Below are positions 9,602 through 18,972 of a stretch of 36,968 bases of DNA, one piece after another; position 1 is the stretch's first letter; each line of letters starts with the position of its first letter. The notes beneath the pieces were generated by a model. That model was not told the DNA's origin. It worked only from the letters and a program-made list of their open reading frames with translations, and did no database searches. Source of the DNA: Tannerellaceae bacterium (lineage in GTDB: Bacteria; Bacteroidota; Bacteroidia; Bacteroidales; Tannerellaceae); the NCBI GenBank assembly GCA_031255855.1, contig JAIRRS010000091.1, positions 1-36,968 on the forward strand, read 5' to 3'. Both the position numbers and the translations under genes were made by a program.

Positions 9602-9906
9602 TTGAAAAACAGAACCCAAAACACAACAATCAACAGTATCACTATCACACCCAATTTTACGTTTTTGTATTTGCGGATACGAAAATCATCACCTTTCATC
9701 CGGCTTTTCCTCAAATGAGTAGTCCCTTCAATAAATTTACCTTTAATGTCGGATTTATATTCTTCAAGCGGCTCGTCAAGCACACCCAGTTCACGTTTGA
9801 TTTTACGTGTACGTTCTTCCAACGCTTCTTTGCGCGGATTCCAATAAATCGGCTTGTGCTCAAACTGACGAGGTTTTCGTACATTATAAAATGAGAAAAG
9901 TGCCAT
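9598..9906 (-). CDS. Small conserved-looking C-tail-anchored membrane protein
   Basis: This 102-residue protein is basic and highly charged for about 80 residues ([15 protein letters not shown], then [15 protein letters not shown]). It ends in one strongly hydrophobic helix ([19 protein letters not shown], about residues 83-101) and a final Lys, so it should sit in the inner membrane with its N-terminal part in the cytoplasm. I recall similar unnamed proteins next to mutL in other Bacteroidales but cannot name a family. Its stop overlaps the mutL start by four bases (ATGA, 9598-9601), implying translational coupling. It follows the OstA-like gene by 28 bases. The role is unknown; a link to envelope assembly is only inferred from position. 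Confidence 0.75.
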   Translation of the reverse strand: MALFSFYNVRKPRQFEHKPIYWNPRKEALEERTRKIKRELGVLDEPLEEYKSDIKGKFIEGTTHLRKSRMKGDDFRIRKYKNVKLGVIVILLIVVFWVLFFK

Positions 9907-9934
9907 GTTCTTAACGTTTTAGTAAATAAAACTG

Positions 9935-11512
9935 CTAATTTACAAATTTATTACTTCTTTTGGGGGTATCTTCGGTTTTTCTTTCGACTACACGGTAAAT
10001 ATCATCTCTGCTTACGGGCCTCAGGTAGTCGTACCAATAGAAGTCTTTCAGCGTTTTTTTATCAGGTTGTAAATCTGGAATGGGTGTCATTGTTCCTTCG
10101 GGAGTTGGCCAAATCTTGAGTTTTTCCAATTTGTTTTCATTGACCCAAATAGACAGGTATGCGCTCTTGGTTTGGTTTAGTCCGATTTTCGCTCCGTCTT
10201 CCTCCAAGGGGTAATAGATCGATTCGGCGTTCCCATTAATATCGATTTGTCTGACATTCCGTCCTTCAAAATAGGCTTTCAAGTCATTTCCCTTTAATTG
10301 ATTATAATAAGAGGAATCCAGATGTTGGATAGCAAAAGCAAACTGAATGACATGCGCGTAATTTATCGTGCTGTCATTCATATATACAGCTATCGTATCG
10401 CCATACAATTGGTAGCTTTCGTTCCAAACAACCGGATCGGTGTACATATACAACACAGAATCCCTGGTATTAAACTGCATGGAATCGCATACGCCCTGCA
10501 AATCTACCCGGTAAAAACGAACCCCATAATAGGCTCTTATCTCGCGATAAGTCGAATCAAGGGTGGTCATAAATAAGGTATCGGCATGCAAAAACAGGGT
10601 ATCCCCTTGCGAATATTCCAGAAAACGGGCGCTATCGGTAACAAAAGCAAACTCCGTATCTTCGTTATAATACCCATATTGTCCTTCTAATGTCACCTGA
10701 TTGGCCGTGTCTTTTATAGAAATATTACCAAACACCTCGGAAAAGCCTGTGTCGCGGTTGTAAACAATTGAGTCGCCAATCAATATCCTATCGCCTGAAA
10801 GCACTTCGGAACGATCCAATAGAAGAGAGACATTGGTTTCGGTATTGTACCATCCCCGGGAAGAGTGGATGATCCCGCTATCCGATACTATCGTGGAAGG
10901 GCCAAGTATGGTAGCTATTTTATTGTCTGTACTGTATTCAAGCGTATCCGAATATAACGTAAACTGTGGGTTCTCAAGCTGGACGCTGTCGTTAAATATA
11001 GCGATTTTAGTATCCGGAGAATATTGTCCATAGTAAGAAGAAAGTTCGTTCTCTTCATCAACAATACAGCCGCCTTCAAAATAATACCCCACGTTTGCCT
11101 GCCTGTCGTAATTCAGGCTATCGGTAAATAAGGTTACCTGATTATTTTCCATTCGCACGTTTTCACGAAGACGCGCCAATTGGGTATTCCCGTCATAAAA
11201 CAGCCAGTTGCCATAAATAAATAAGGTATCCCCTTGCTCCATCCTTACATTACTGAAAGCCTCTAATGAATTAGATACTTCATAAAAATAGGCGCTGTCG
11301 CAGTACATGTATGAACTATCGTGGCGGAAACACACGTCGCCAATTAATACCTGGACATCCGGATTTATTTCTTTGTCAAAAGACAAGACTTTAGCATGTT
11401 CCAGGTAAACTTTTGTCGTTTGGGGCGTAATAGTATCCTGCGTTTGTGCGGAAACACAAAAGAAAAGCAAATGGAATGCTATGGTTAAGAATAAATTGCC
11501 TGTACGCTTCAT
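9935..11512 (-). CDS. OstA/LptA-like periplasmic protein
   Basis: The 525-residue protein carries a signal peptide (FHLLFFCVSAQ, cleavage near residue 23). The rest is dominated by repeated short beta segments of the OstA/LptA type (VYLEHAKVLSF, VLIGDVCFRHDSSYMYCDSAYFYE, LFIYGNWLFYDGN, DRILIGDSIVYNRDTGFSEVFGNI). OstA domains build the beta-jellyroll bridge that carries lipopolysaccharide across the periplasm. It is about three times as long as E. coli LptA and lacks an obvious outer-membrane barrel, so it is not an LptD. Its start overlaps the stop of the surA-like gene by ATGA (11509-11512), and it probably works with those chaperones in outer-membrane assembly. The lptB gene lies about 11 kb away in the same window. 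Confidence 0.85.
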   Translation of the reverse strand: MKRTGNLFLTIAFHLLFFCVSAQTQDTITPQTTKVYLEHAKVLSFDKEINPDVQVLIGDVCFRHDSSYMYCDSAYFYEVSNSLEAFSNVRMEQGDTLFIYGNWLFYDGNTQLARLRENVRMENNQVTLFTDSLNYDRQANVGYYFEGGCIVDEENELSSYYGQYSPDTKIAIFNDSVQLENPQFTLYSDTLEYSTDNKIATILGPSTIVSDSGIIHSSRGWYNTETNVSLLLDRSEVLSGDRILIGDSIVYNRDTGFSEVFGNISIKDTANQVTLEGQYGYYNEDTEFAFVTDSARFLEYSQGDTLFLHADTLFMTTLDSTYREIRAYYGVRFYRVDLQGVCDSMQFNTRDSVLYMYTDPVVWNESYQLYGDTIAVYMNDSTINYAHVIQFAFAIQHLDSSYYNQLKGNDLKAYFEGRNVRQIDINGNAESIYYPLEEDGAKIGLNQTKSAYLSIWVNENKLEKLKIWPTPEGTMTPIPDLQPDKKTLKDFYWYDYLRPVSRDDIYRVVERKTEDTPKRSNKFVN

Positions 11513-12870
11513 TCTTTAATCCAGCCGGGAAATTGGAAATCACAATTGCGCCAACTGTCACTAATACGTATATATGTACTTTTTTGTTTCTGAGCAATCC
11601 AGTTTTGAAGTAGTTCTTCTCTTTTCCGTTTTTCCACCAACGTCTTTAACGCCTGATAGTCGTCGGTTATATTTGCTTTATGGGCTTCGGTTCTTGCCTT
11701 CAGCTTTACGATTGCGACTACTTCCTTTTGCTTGTTCGTTAGCATTGTAAACGGCTTGGATATTTCATTTACCCGCATATTGTATACTACTTTTCCTATC
11801 TCCTGCGGAAGTTCCTGCATTTCAAACTTGGGGGTAGAATAATTGCTGCTCTCATAGTTCTGATTCACCATAAGCCCTTTGTTGTTGCGCGTATCCTTGT
11901 CGTATGAAACAAATGTTGCCGCGTCTTCAAAGGTAATCTTGTTGCTTTGAATATCGGCGTACAGCGAATCCAACCGGATTGTCGCTTCGGATAATTCCTT
12001 CTCTGATACTCTGGGGCGCAATAAAATATGACGGCAATTTATCCGGTCGCCTCGTTTCTCTATCAATTGGATTATATGAAACCCATATTCCGTTTCTACA
12101 ATATTGGATACCCTCTTCGGGTCGTTTAGGTTGAATGCCACGTTTGCAAACTCAGGCAATAGATTCGTTTTATTGGTAAATCCCAATTCTCCTCCACGCT
12201 TGTCAGACTCAAGGTCTTCCGAATACAGACGTGCCAATGTGGAAAATTCCATTTTCCCGCTTGTGATCTGTTCTGTAAATTCACGTAGCCGCGCTTTGAT
12301 AGCATCTGTTTCTTCAAATGGAATCTTAGGTTCCAATGTGACGATCTGGACTTCGACGGTAGTAGGGATACTGGGCAAACTGTCCGGGGGGATCTGATTA
12401 TAGTATTTCCGCACATCAGACGGCGTAAGTTTTATTTCTCCCACCAATTCCCGTTGCATCTGTTGAATAATCTGTTGCTCGCGAACCATTTCTTTCCGCT
12501 CGTCTTTTATCTGTGAATATTTTTTGTTGAAATATTCTTCCAATTTTTCTCTCGAACCAAACTGATTTGTAGCCCAGTTCATCCATTGGTCAACGGTTTG
12601 AAGTATTTGCGTTTCGCCAACTTCTATACTGTCTATTTTCGCCTGGTTCAAATAGAGCTTTTGGATAGCCATCTGTTCGGGGATTACACAATAAGGGTCA
12701 CCGTCCAAACGCTGACCTTCCACTTGCATATTTAATCGTTGTATTTCAATGTCCGACCGTAATATAGCGTCATCACCCACCACCCATACAATTTCATCTA
12801 TCACATTGTCTTGGGCATTCATTCCAATCGAAAAACAAAAAAGAAAAATCAATACAAAACACCTCTTCAT
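11509..12870 (-). CDS. SurA-like periplasmic peptidyl-prolyl isomerase/chaperone
   Basis: The 453-residue protein has a signal peptide (LIFLFCFSIGMNAQ) and an N-terminal SurA-type helical domain (DEIVWVVGDDAILRSDIE, then PEQMAIQKLYLNQAKIDSI). Two parvulin (PpiC) modules follow. The first, about residues 165-275, contains VEVQIVTLEP, DLESDKRGGELGF and EYGFHIIQLIEKRGD; the second begins INCRHILLRP and is more divergent. SurA folds and escorts outer-membrane proteins through the periplasm. The gene starts 15 bases after the preceding chaperone gene and overlaps the OstA-like gene by four bases. The proteins these chaperones serve could include TonB-dependent transporters such as the SusC protein in this window, but that is inference. 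Confidence 0.88.
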   Translation of the reverse strand: MKRCFVLIFLFCFSIGMNAQDNVIDEIVWVVGDDAILRSDIEIQRLNMQVEGQRLDGDPYCVIPEQMAIQKLYLNQAKIDSIEVGETQILQTVDQWMNWATNQFGSREKLEEYFNKKYSQIKDERKEMVREQQIIQQMQRELVGEIKLTPSDVRKYYNQIPPDSLPSIPTTVEVQIVTLEPKIPFEETDAIKARLREFTEQITSGKMEFSTLARLYSEDLESDKRGGELGFTNKTNLLPEFANVAFNLNDPKRVSNIVETEYGFHIIQLIEKRGDRINCRHILLRPRVSEKELSEATIRLDSLYADIQSNKITFEDAATFVSYDKDTRNNKGLMVNQNYESSNYSTPKFEMQELPQEIGKVVYNMRVNEISKPFTMLTNKQKEVVAIVKLKARTEAHKANITDDYQALKTLVEKRKREELLQNWIAQKQKSTYIRISDSWRNCDFQFPGWIKE

Positions 12871-12885
12871 TGTATTTATCTTTTA

Positions 12886-13758
12886 TCAATTAACATCTGT
12901 CGACTCTTTATTGAAAATAACATCACCGCCTTTGATGGCGTCATTATATAGTTCATTTTCAAAATTCCTGAGAAACTCCATCTTCCGCTGATTAATTAGC
13001 ATTTCCATGATTTGAGCCTCGGCATAATCATATGGGGCTACATTTCCAACAGGGATGTATTCTTTAATATTTAAAAGGTAGCAGTAGGTACTGTCTTCTA
13101 CTTCCAATGCTTTATTATTCCTGAGAAATTGGTTTGTATCCGCCAAACGAACAGGAATATTCCCGATTACTTCATCAAAGTCAACCCATCGGTCGTAAAA
13201 ATAGTCATAAATATTCGCATTCTGCACACTATACTTTTCTATTTTTTCCAACGACTCTTCCGAGCTCGACTTATACCAGTTCTTTACTTCAGACAAACCC
13301 GGTGCATTCACCGGTATTTTTAAAAATAATCCTTTTATAAGCCCTTTGTCTAATTTAAATTTATCTTGATTTTCATCGTAATAATTCAATTTGTCGCTTT
13401 CCCTGATGTTTGCCGACAACCGCTCCTTCAACAACCGCTCCTGGTAACGATAGCGGTATAATGAATAACGGTATTCGTCAACCAAATGTTCTATTTCATC
13501 TTTGTCGTCACCCAAATTACGCAGGGCTACGTCATAAACCAACGCGTCTTTTATCCATTTCTTTATATAATTTTCAGCAAGCAAAAGACTATCGGCCGAA
13601 GATATGCCCCGAGGTATCAAAGCAGTAATCTCTGATTGATACAGCATCCTGCCTTTTACTTGCACCAAAACATTTGCATTATCAACTGTTTGCGTTTTTT
13701 TACACGAACAAAACAAAAATACAAATGACAAAAAGATGAAACAAGTCTTCCTCTTCAC
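12886..13758 (-). CDS. SurA/parvulin-related periplasmic lipoprotein lacking a clear isomerase domain
   Basis: This is a 290-residue lipoprotein with the signal FVFLFCSCKK (lipidated Cys at about residue 19). The start is a GTG at 13756-13758: the codon just upstream is a stop (TAA), and the next in-frame ATG lies beyond the signal peptide. The helical part (ENYIKKWIKDALVYDVALRNLG, then the YRYQERLLKERL region) resembles the N-terminal chaperone domain of SurA. The parvulin part is worn down, with the DEV...IGNIP and YCYLLNIKEYIPVG region in its place. It sits 7 bases after one isomerase gene and 15 before the SurA-like gene, so it is probably a chaperone in the same pathway. Catalytic isomerase activity is doubtful. 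Confidence 0.75.
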   Translation of the reverse strand: MKRKTCFIFLSFVFLFCSCKKTQTVDNANVLVQVKGRMLYQSEITALIPRGISSADSLLLAENYIKKWIKDALVYDVALRNLGDDKDEIEHLVDEYRYSLYRYRYQERLLKERLSANIRESDKLNYYDENQDKFKLDKGLIKGLFLKIPVNAPGLSEVKNWYKSSSEESLEKIEKYSVQNANIYDYFYDRWVDFDEVIGNIPVRLADTNQFLRNNKALEVEDSTYCYLLNIKEYIPVGNVAPYDYAEAQIMEMLINQRKMEFLRNFENELYNDAIKGGDVIFNKESTDVN

Positions 13759-13765
13759 TTATTGA

Positions 13766-15367
13766 TTATTTTTTAAGTTTTTTCAGTAATTTCCGATTTA
13801 CTTCAACCGGATATTTTTTATTCAATTCTTTAAGCCATCCGGCTTCCAATTCCGCCTGTTTTTCAAGTGGCTGGCTCCAAATCTTTAAATTACTGATTTC
13901 AAATAATAACATACCATCCCGGTATTCTTGTACCAAATAAGGAATTTCCGGATACTTGGTATCCATATTTTCTTTTTCCAGTGTAGTAACAATGTCCCTT
14001 ACAAAGAGATCGTACACCTCCCGCATGAAATCATTTGCATATGTTTTAACCGAATAAGGAAAACGAACCATGTAATAAGCAAACTCCGCTTGTGGAAATT
14101 CGATGCCGTTAATAACGGCCAATGTTTTTTTCATATCCGCGGCTTTGTCGAAAAATTCATTACTGTTCGGAAAATATTCGTCGGCCAATTTCTCCAATTC
14201 CGCATATGCTTCGGGGAAAAAGGTATAATTATACTCTCTCTTCAGGCGTTCGTCAAAACTTTTGAATAAATCAAAGTTACGATCTCCCCTCCGTATTTCC
14301 ATTTCAATGTTGTCTTTTTCTTCTTCAAAAGAGGGGTTGGGTTTCTTTTCAATGAGTTTAAACATATGATAGCCAAACTCGGTCATGACCGGTTTCGATA
14401 TCTCTCCCGGAGTCGACAATGAGTAAACCACCTCTTCCAGTGGCTTTACAAGTTGTCCGGGTTGAACCGGAGGCAATATGCCATCTCCGGAATCCATATC
14501 CGATGAATACTCTTTTATCAATTGGGTAAAATCTTCTCCTGCCACAGCTTTATTATATGCTTCTTCAGCCATTTTTGAAAGTTCTTCCTTTGTCCGGGTC
14601 ACGGAATCTTTTTCAAAACCAATACGGAGATAAGCTACACGATATATATCCGGCAATGTTTTCCTGTTTTTAATTTTGAGCAGATGAAAACCGTCTGCCG
14701 AACGTATCGGTAACGAAATTTCTCCTACCGCCATGGAATATGCTTTATCTTCAAATACTTTCGATTTTCTTAACGGCAGAAGACAAGGGACATATTCATA
14801 GATGACAGGCAGACATTCTTCCATGTTATCTCGGTCTTTTACACATTGTTGATATGCTTCAAAGATATTTTTACCTAATTCATCGAAGTCTTTCCCACTT
14901 TTAATCTGATTATAGACCTGCATCGCTCGATTATACGCTTCAACTGTGTCTTTAGACAGGCATTGGGCAGAAGAAAACGGGAAGGTAATCTGGCTGAGTT
15001 CCACATATTCTTTCCCTCTATCATAAACAGCACGAACTACCTCATTTTCAGCTTTGCTGTCAGACAAACAACTCATCCTCAATTCCGATTGATAACCAGA
15101 CAATTCACGAATAAAATCAGGCGATTTGTCAAAACTTAAACTTTCGGCTTCGGCAACTTTCAACTTGAAGTTTTTAAATAATTCTATATATTTTTTGATG
15201 GATTCTTCTGATGAAAAATCAACTTCGTTGTTCTTCTTGGCAATAAATTCAAACTCGCCCAATGGGATTTGTTTTCCAGCTACCGTCATAATTACAGAAT
15301 CTTTGGGAAGCTGGGCATTAACAATAAAACAACCAAACACAAATGATAAAATTAGTAACTTCTTCAT
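13766..15367 (-). CDS. Periplasmic peptidyl-prolyl isomerase with two parvulin-type domains
   Basis: The frame is open from 15454. I choose the ATG at 15365-15367 (533 residues) because MKKLLILSFVFGCFIVNAQ is then a clean signal peptide; an ATG at 15383-15385 is the alternative. The mature protein begins with a short beta region (VAGKQIPLGEFEFIAKKN) and helices. A divergent parvulin module follows (LSQITFP to GFHLLKIKNRK), then a clearer one (RVAYLRIGFE, KEYSSDMDSGDGILPPVQPGQ, EFGYHMFKLIEKK), and a long C-terminal helical region. The architecture resembles PpiD/SurA folding factors. It is the first of three chaperone genes in a row and lies about 147 bases after recQ. Confidence 0.85.
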   Translation of the reverse strand: MKKLLILSFVFGCFIVNAQLPKDSVIMTVAGKQIPLGEFEFIAKKNNEVDFSSEESIKKYIELFKNFKLKVAEAESLSFDKSPDFIRELSGYQSELRMSCLSDSKAENEVVRAVYDRGKEYVELSQITFPFSSAQCLSKDTVEAYNRAMQVYNQIKSGKDFDELGKNIFEAYQQCVKDRDNMEECLPVIYEYVPCLLPLRKSKVFEDKAYSMAVGEISLPIRSADGFHLLKIKNRKTLPDIYRVAYLRIGFEKDSVTRTKEELSKMAEEAYNKAVAGEDFTQLIKEYSSDMDSGDGILPPVQPGQLVKPLEEVVYSLSTPGEISKPVMTEFGYHMFKLIEKKPNPSFEEEKDNIEMEIRRGDRNFDLFKSFDERLKREYNYTFFPEAYAELEKLADEYFPNSNEFFDKAADMKKTLAVINGIEFPQAEFAYYMVRFPYSVKTYANDFMREVYDLFVRDIVTTLEKENMDTKYPEIPYLVQEYRDGMLLFEISNLKIWSQPLEKQAELEAGWLKELNKKYPVEVNRKLLKKLKK

Positions 15368-15514
15368 TAAGAATTGCTTTTTCATGTTATTATACACTAC
15401 ATTACAAAATGTCATCATATAAACGGAGAACTCTTCAAAAAAGTATATCCCCAATTGCTCTTTTTTCTTTTTTTTATCCGTAGGTGATATTTTTATCCAT
15501 GTAGGCTTAAAGCG

Positions 15515-17695
15515 TTAGTTTGCCATCTCTGAAAGGAATTTAATACGTACCAACCGTATTTCTTCCTCCGTATAATCACTGCCCAATTCTTCAATCGCTT
15601 CTTCCAGATTATCGGTTTCGGAGTCTTTAAAATATTCGTAGATATCATTGATATGGTCTTCGTCCATCACATCATTTAGAAAATAGTCGATATTGATGCG
15701 CGTCCCCGAATAAACAATAGCTTCTATTTCATCTAATAATTCAGCGAATTCAAGCCCTTTGGTTAGTGCAATATCATCCAAGGCAACTTTCCTGTCAATA
15801 CTTTGAACGATCCAAACTTTCAGTTTGGATTTATTTGCCACCGTACGGACACGCAAATCTTCCGGACGTTCGATTTCATTTTCTTCTACATGTTTACGTA
15901 TAAGTGCAATAAACTCCTGGCCGTAGCGTTTTGCCTTTCCCGCGCCAACTCCCGGTATATTTTGCAACTCATCCAACGTGACAGGATAAGTAGTAGCCAT
16001 GGCCTCCAACGAAGGGTCTTGGAAGATGACAAACGGAGGAACCTCCAACCGCTTGGATAGTTTTTTCCGAAGATCCTTCATCATAGAGTAGAGAACGGGG
16101 TCTACGGCACAAGTGGCTCCCCCGCGTGCGGGAACGTCTTCTTCCTCTTCCTCAAATTCGTTGTCTCTTATAATTTTAAATGATTCCGGCTTATCAATAA
16201 AAGCTTTCCCTTTGGAGGTAATCTTTAATAAACCATAGTTTTCAATATCTTTACCTAAATACCCGGCGATGAGCGCCTGCCGTATGACTGCATTCCACGT
16301 CTTTTCGTCTTCGTCTTGCCCAGAACCAAAAACTTCTAATTCATTATGTTTATATGATTGAATTTCGGATGTTTCGTTACCCAATAACATATGAATAATA
16401 TATTCCGTCTTAAATTTTTCTTTTAATGTGCTTACAACTTCAAGTACAGCACTCAACAAATCTTTCGCTTCCACTTGTTTTTTAGGATTCAAACAATTAT
16501 CACAATTACCACAATTTTCTTCCGTATACTCTTCTCCAAAATAATGCAACAATACCTTTCTCCGGCAGACGGCTGTTTCGGCATAAGCTGCCGTTTCAAG
16601 AAGGAGTTGCTTCCCTATTTCCTGTTCTGCCACCGGTTTTCCTTGCATAAACTTTTCCAGTTTTTGCAAATCTTTATATGCATAAAATGCGATACACCGC
16701 CCCTCGCCTCCGTCACGCCCGGCGCGTCCGGTTTCCTGATAATAACCTTCCAGGCTTTTCGGTATATCATAATGGATTACATAACGGACATCCGGCTTAT
16801 CTATTCCCATACCAAAAGCAATCGTCGCTACAATAACATCTGCTTCTTCCATCAGGAAAGCATCTTGATTGGTGGTCCGTTGCAGGGAATCCATTCCCGC
16901 ATGATAGGATAGTGCATTTATCCCATTTGCCTTCAAGATATCAGCAAACTCTTCTACTTTCTTGCGACTCAGGCAATAAATGATGCCCGATTTTCCTTCA
17001 TTACTTTTAATGTATTTAATGATTTCCCTATCAACATCCGATCCTTTCTGGCGAATCTCATAATAAAGATTCGACCGGTTGAATGACGACTTGAATACTG
17101 TCGCGTCAATCATTCCCAAATTTTTCTGTATATCGTGTTGAACCTTGGGGGTGGCGGTAGCAGTCAGGGCAATAAGCGGACGCTTACCTATTTCATTTAT
17201 TATCGGACGAATACGTCGATATTCCGGGCGGAAGTCGTGTCCCCATTCCGAAATACAATGAGCTTCGTCCACGGCGTAAAACGAAATATTTATTTGCCGT
17301 AAAAATTCTATATTATCTTCCTTTGTGAGTGATTCCGGAGCTACATACAACAATTTTGTCCGCCTACTCAGAAGGTCTTCTTTTACCTGATCTATCGCTG
17401 CTTTATTCAAAGAAGAGTTAAGAAAATGGGCGATGGCATCTTCTTCACTGAAATTCCTCATAGCGTCAACCTGGTTTTTCATTAAGGCTATTAATGGGGA
17501 TATGACGATCGCGGTCCCCTCCATTAAAAGCGAAGGCAACTGATAACAAAGGGATTTCCCTCCTCCTGTAGGCATCAAAACAAATGTATCATTTCCTGCC
17601 AAGACATTTTCTATAATAGTTTTTTGTGTCCCTTTGAAGGTGTCAAACCCAAAATATGTTTTCAGTTTCTCGGTTAGATTGTCTTTTTTTACCAT
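15515..17695 (-). CDS. recQ: ATP-dependent DNA helicase RecQ
   Basis: RecQ is a 3'-5' DNA helicase of recombination and replication-fork repair. The 726-residue protein shows Walker A in MPTGGGKSLCYQLP (41-54), the DEAH box (143-146, VDEAHC), the motif V/VI region with FGMGIDKPDVRYVIH, and QETGRAGRDG. The RQC zinc site uses Cys377 and the cluster ENCGNCDNC (Cys395, 398, 401). A winged-helix region follows, then an HRDC domain with LDELQNIPGVGAGKAKRYG. After HRDC comes an acidic extension of roughly 110 residues, so the protein is longer than E. coli RecQ (about 610). It lies 26 bases after clpX on the same strand and is probably cotranscribed with it. Confidence 0.97.
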   Translation of the reverse strand: MVKKDNLTEKLKTYFGFDTFKGTQKTIIENVLAGNDTFVLMPTGGGKSLCYQLPSLLMEGTAIVISPLIALMKNQVDAMRNFSEEDAIAHFLNSSLNKAAIDQVKEDLLSRRTKLLYVAPESLTKEDNIEFLRQINISFYAVDEAHCISEWGHDFRPEYRRIRPIINEIGKRPLIALTATATPKVQHDIQKNLGMIDATVFKSSFNRSNLYYEIRQKGSDVDREIIKYIKSNEGKSGIIYCLSRKKVEEFADILKANGINALSYHAGMDSLQRTTNQDAFLMEEADVIVATIAFGMGIDKPDVRYVIHYDIPKSLEGYYQETGRAGRDGGEGRCIAFYAYKDLQKLEKFMQGKPVAEQEIGKQLLLETAAYAETAVCRRKVLLHYFGEEYTEENCGNCDNCLNPKKQVEAKDLLSAVLEVVSTLKEKFKTEYIIHMLLGNETSEIQSYKHNELEVFGSGQDEDEKTWNAVIRQALIAGYLGKDIENYGLLKITSKGKAFIDKPESFKIIRDNEFEEEEEDVPARGGATCAVDPVLYSMMKDLRKKLSKRLEVPPFVIFQDPSLEAMATTYPVTLDELQNIPGVGAGKAKRYGQEFIALIRKHVEENEIERPEDLRVRTVANKSKLKVWIVQSIDRKVALDDIALTKGLEFAELLDEIEAIVYSGTRINIDYFLNDVMDEDHINDIYEYFKDSETDNLEEAIEELGSDYTEEEIRLVRIKFLSEMAN

Positions 17696-17721
17696 ACAAA
17701 AAAAATTAGATTACATTGAAG

Positions 17722-18951
17722 CTACGCAATTAATAAACGATTTCTGTCTGATTTGTCAAATTTATCTTGTGCGTATGCTAACGTAACACGAAGCAGTGTT
17801 TTGTTTTGCGACGGCATGCTGTACATGGCGTCCATCATAATAGCTTCGACAATAGAGCGTAAACCACGAGCTCCCAATTTAAATTCCAAGGCTTTGTCAA
17901 CAATAAACTCATAAACATCTTTTTCGAATGATAATTTGATACCATCCATTTCAAATAACTTTATATATTGTTTGATGATTGAATTTTTCGGTTCGGTCAG
18001 AATATTACGAAGTGTTTCCCTATCCAACGGGCTTAAATAAGTAAGGATAGGCAAACGCCCTATAATTTCAGGTATCAGCCCGAAAGCTTTCAGGTCAGTG
18101 GGTGTAATATATTGCAATAAGTTATTTTTGTCCACCTGGTTGGTTTCTTTATTAGCGGCATATCCTACCATGCGGGTGTTCAAACGTTGCGCGATTTTCT
18201 TTTCAATTCCATCGAATGCTCCTCCGCAAATAAATAATATGTTTTTTGTGTCTACTGCAATCATCTTTTGTTCCGGATGTTTTCTTCCGCCTTGCGGAGG
18301 TACATTCACAACAGAACCTTCCAGCAATTTCAACAATCCTTGCTGCACACCTTCCCCGCTTACATCACGGGTGATGGAGGGGTTATCACTTTTTCTGGCT
18401 ATTTTGTCTATTTCATCGATAAAAACAATTCCTCGTTGGGCGGCTTCCACATCATAATCCGCCGCCTGGAGCAAACGGGTAAGAATACTTTCAATATCTT
18501 CGCCAACATATCCTGCTTCAGTCAATACGGTAGCATCCACAATGGAGAAGGGTACGTGGAGCAGTTTGGCTATGGTACGCGCAAGCAACGTCTTCCCGGT
18601 TCCTGTGGCGCCTACCATTATTATATTTGACTTTTCTATTTCAACATCGTCGGTCGATACTTTCTGCAACAGACGTTTGTAATGGTTGTAAACAGATACT
18701 GAAAGGTAACGTTTGGCATCGTCTTGCCCGATTACATATTGGTCTAAAAACTTTTTAATGTCTTCCGGTTTGGGAAGTTCTTTTTGGTTTAAGCCAAAGG
18801 GGCTCCTACTGGGGGGTGTTTGTTCTTTTACTATTTCGTAAGCTTGTTGTGCACACTCGTCGCAAATAGCGCCGGAAAGACCGTTAATAAGCATATTAAC
18901 GTCGCGGCTGCTCCTTCCGCAAAATGTGCATGTCTCACCTGATCTGGTCAT
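17722..18951 (-). CDS. clpX: ClpX, unfoldase subunit of the ClpXP protease
   Basis: ClpX unfolds tagged proteins and feeds them to ClpP. The 409-residue protein has the N-terminal zinc-binding domain (CTFC at 8-11 and CDEC at 30-33), Walker A GATGTGKT (114-121), pore loop GYVGED (147-152), Walker B IVFIDEID (175-182), and sensor 2 GARGLR (360-365). The loop that docks onto ClpP, IGF in E. coli, reads MVGY here (261-264). It follows clpP by 21 bases, as expected for partners made from one transcript, and is followed by recQ 26 bases later. Confidence 0.98.
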   Translation of the reverse strand: MTRSGETCTFCGRSSRDVNMLINGLSGAICDECAQQAYEIVKEQTPPSRSPFGLNQKELPKPEDIKKFLDQYVIGQDDAKRYLSVSVYNHYKRLLQKVSTDDVEIEKSNIIMVGATGTGKTLLARTIAKLLHVPFSIVDATVLTEAGYVGEDIESILTRLLQAADYDVEAAQRGIVFIDEIDKIARKSDNPSITRDVSGEGVQQGLLKLLEGSVVNVPPQGGRKHPEQKMIAVDTKNILFICGGAFDGIEKKIAQRLNTRMVGYAANKETNQVDKNNLLQYITPTDLKAFGLIPEIIGRLPILTYLSPLDRETLRNILTEPKNSIIKQYIKLFEMDGIKLSFEKDVYEFIVDKALEFKLGARGLRSIVEAIMMDAMYSMPSQNKTLLRVTLAYAQDKFDKSDRNRLLIA

Positions 18952-18972
18952 ATGGAAATTTTATCCTAATTA

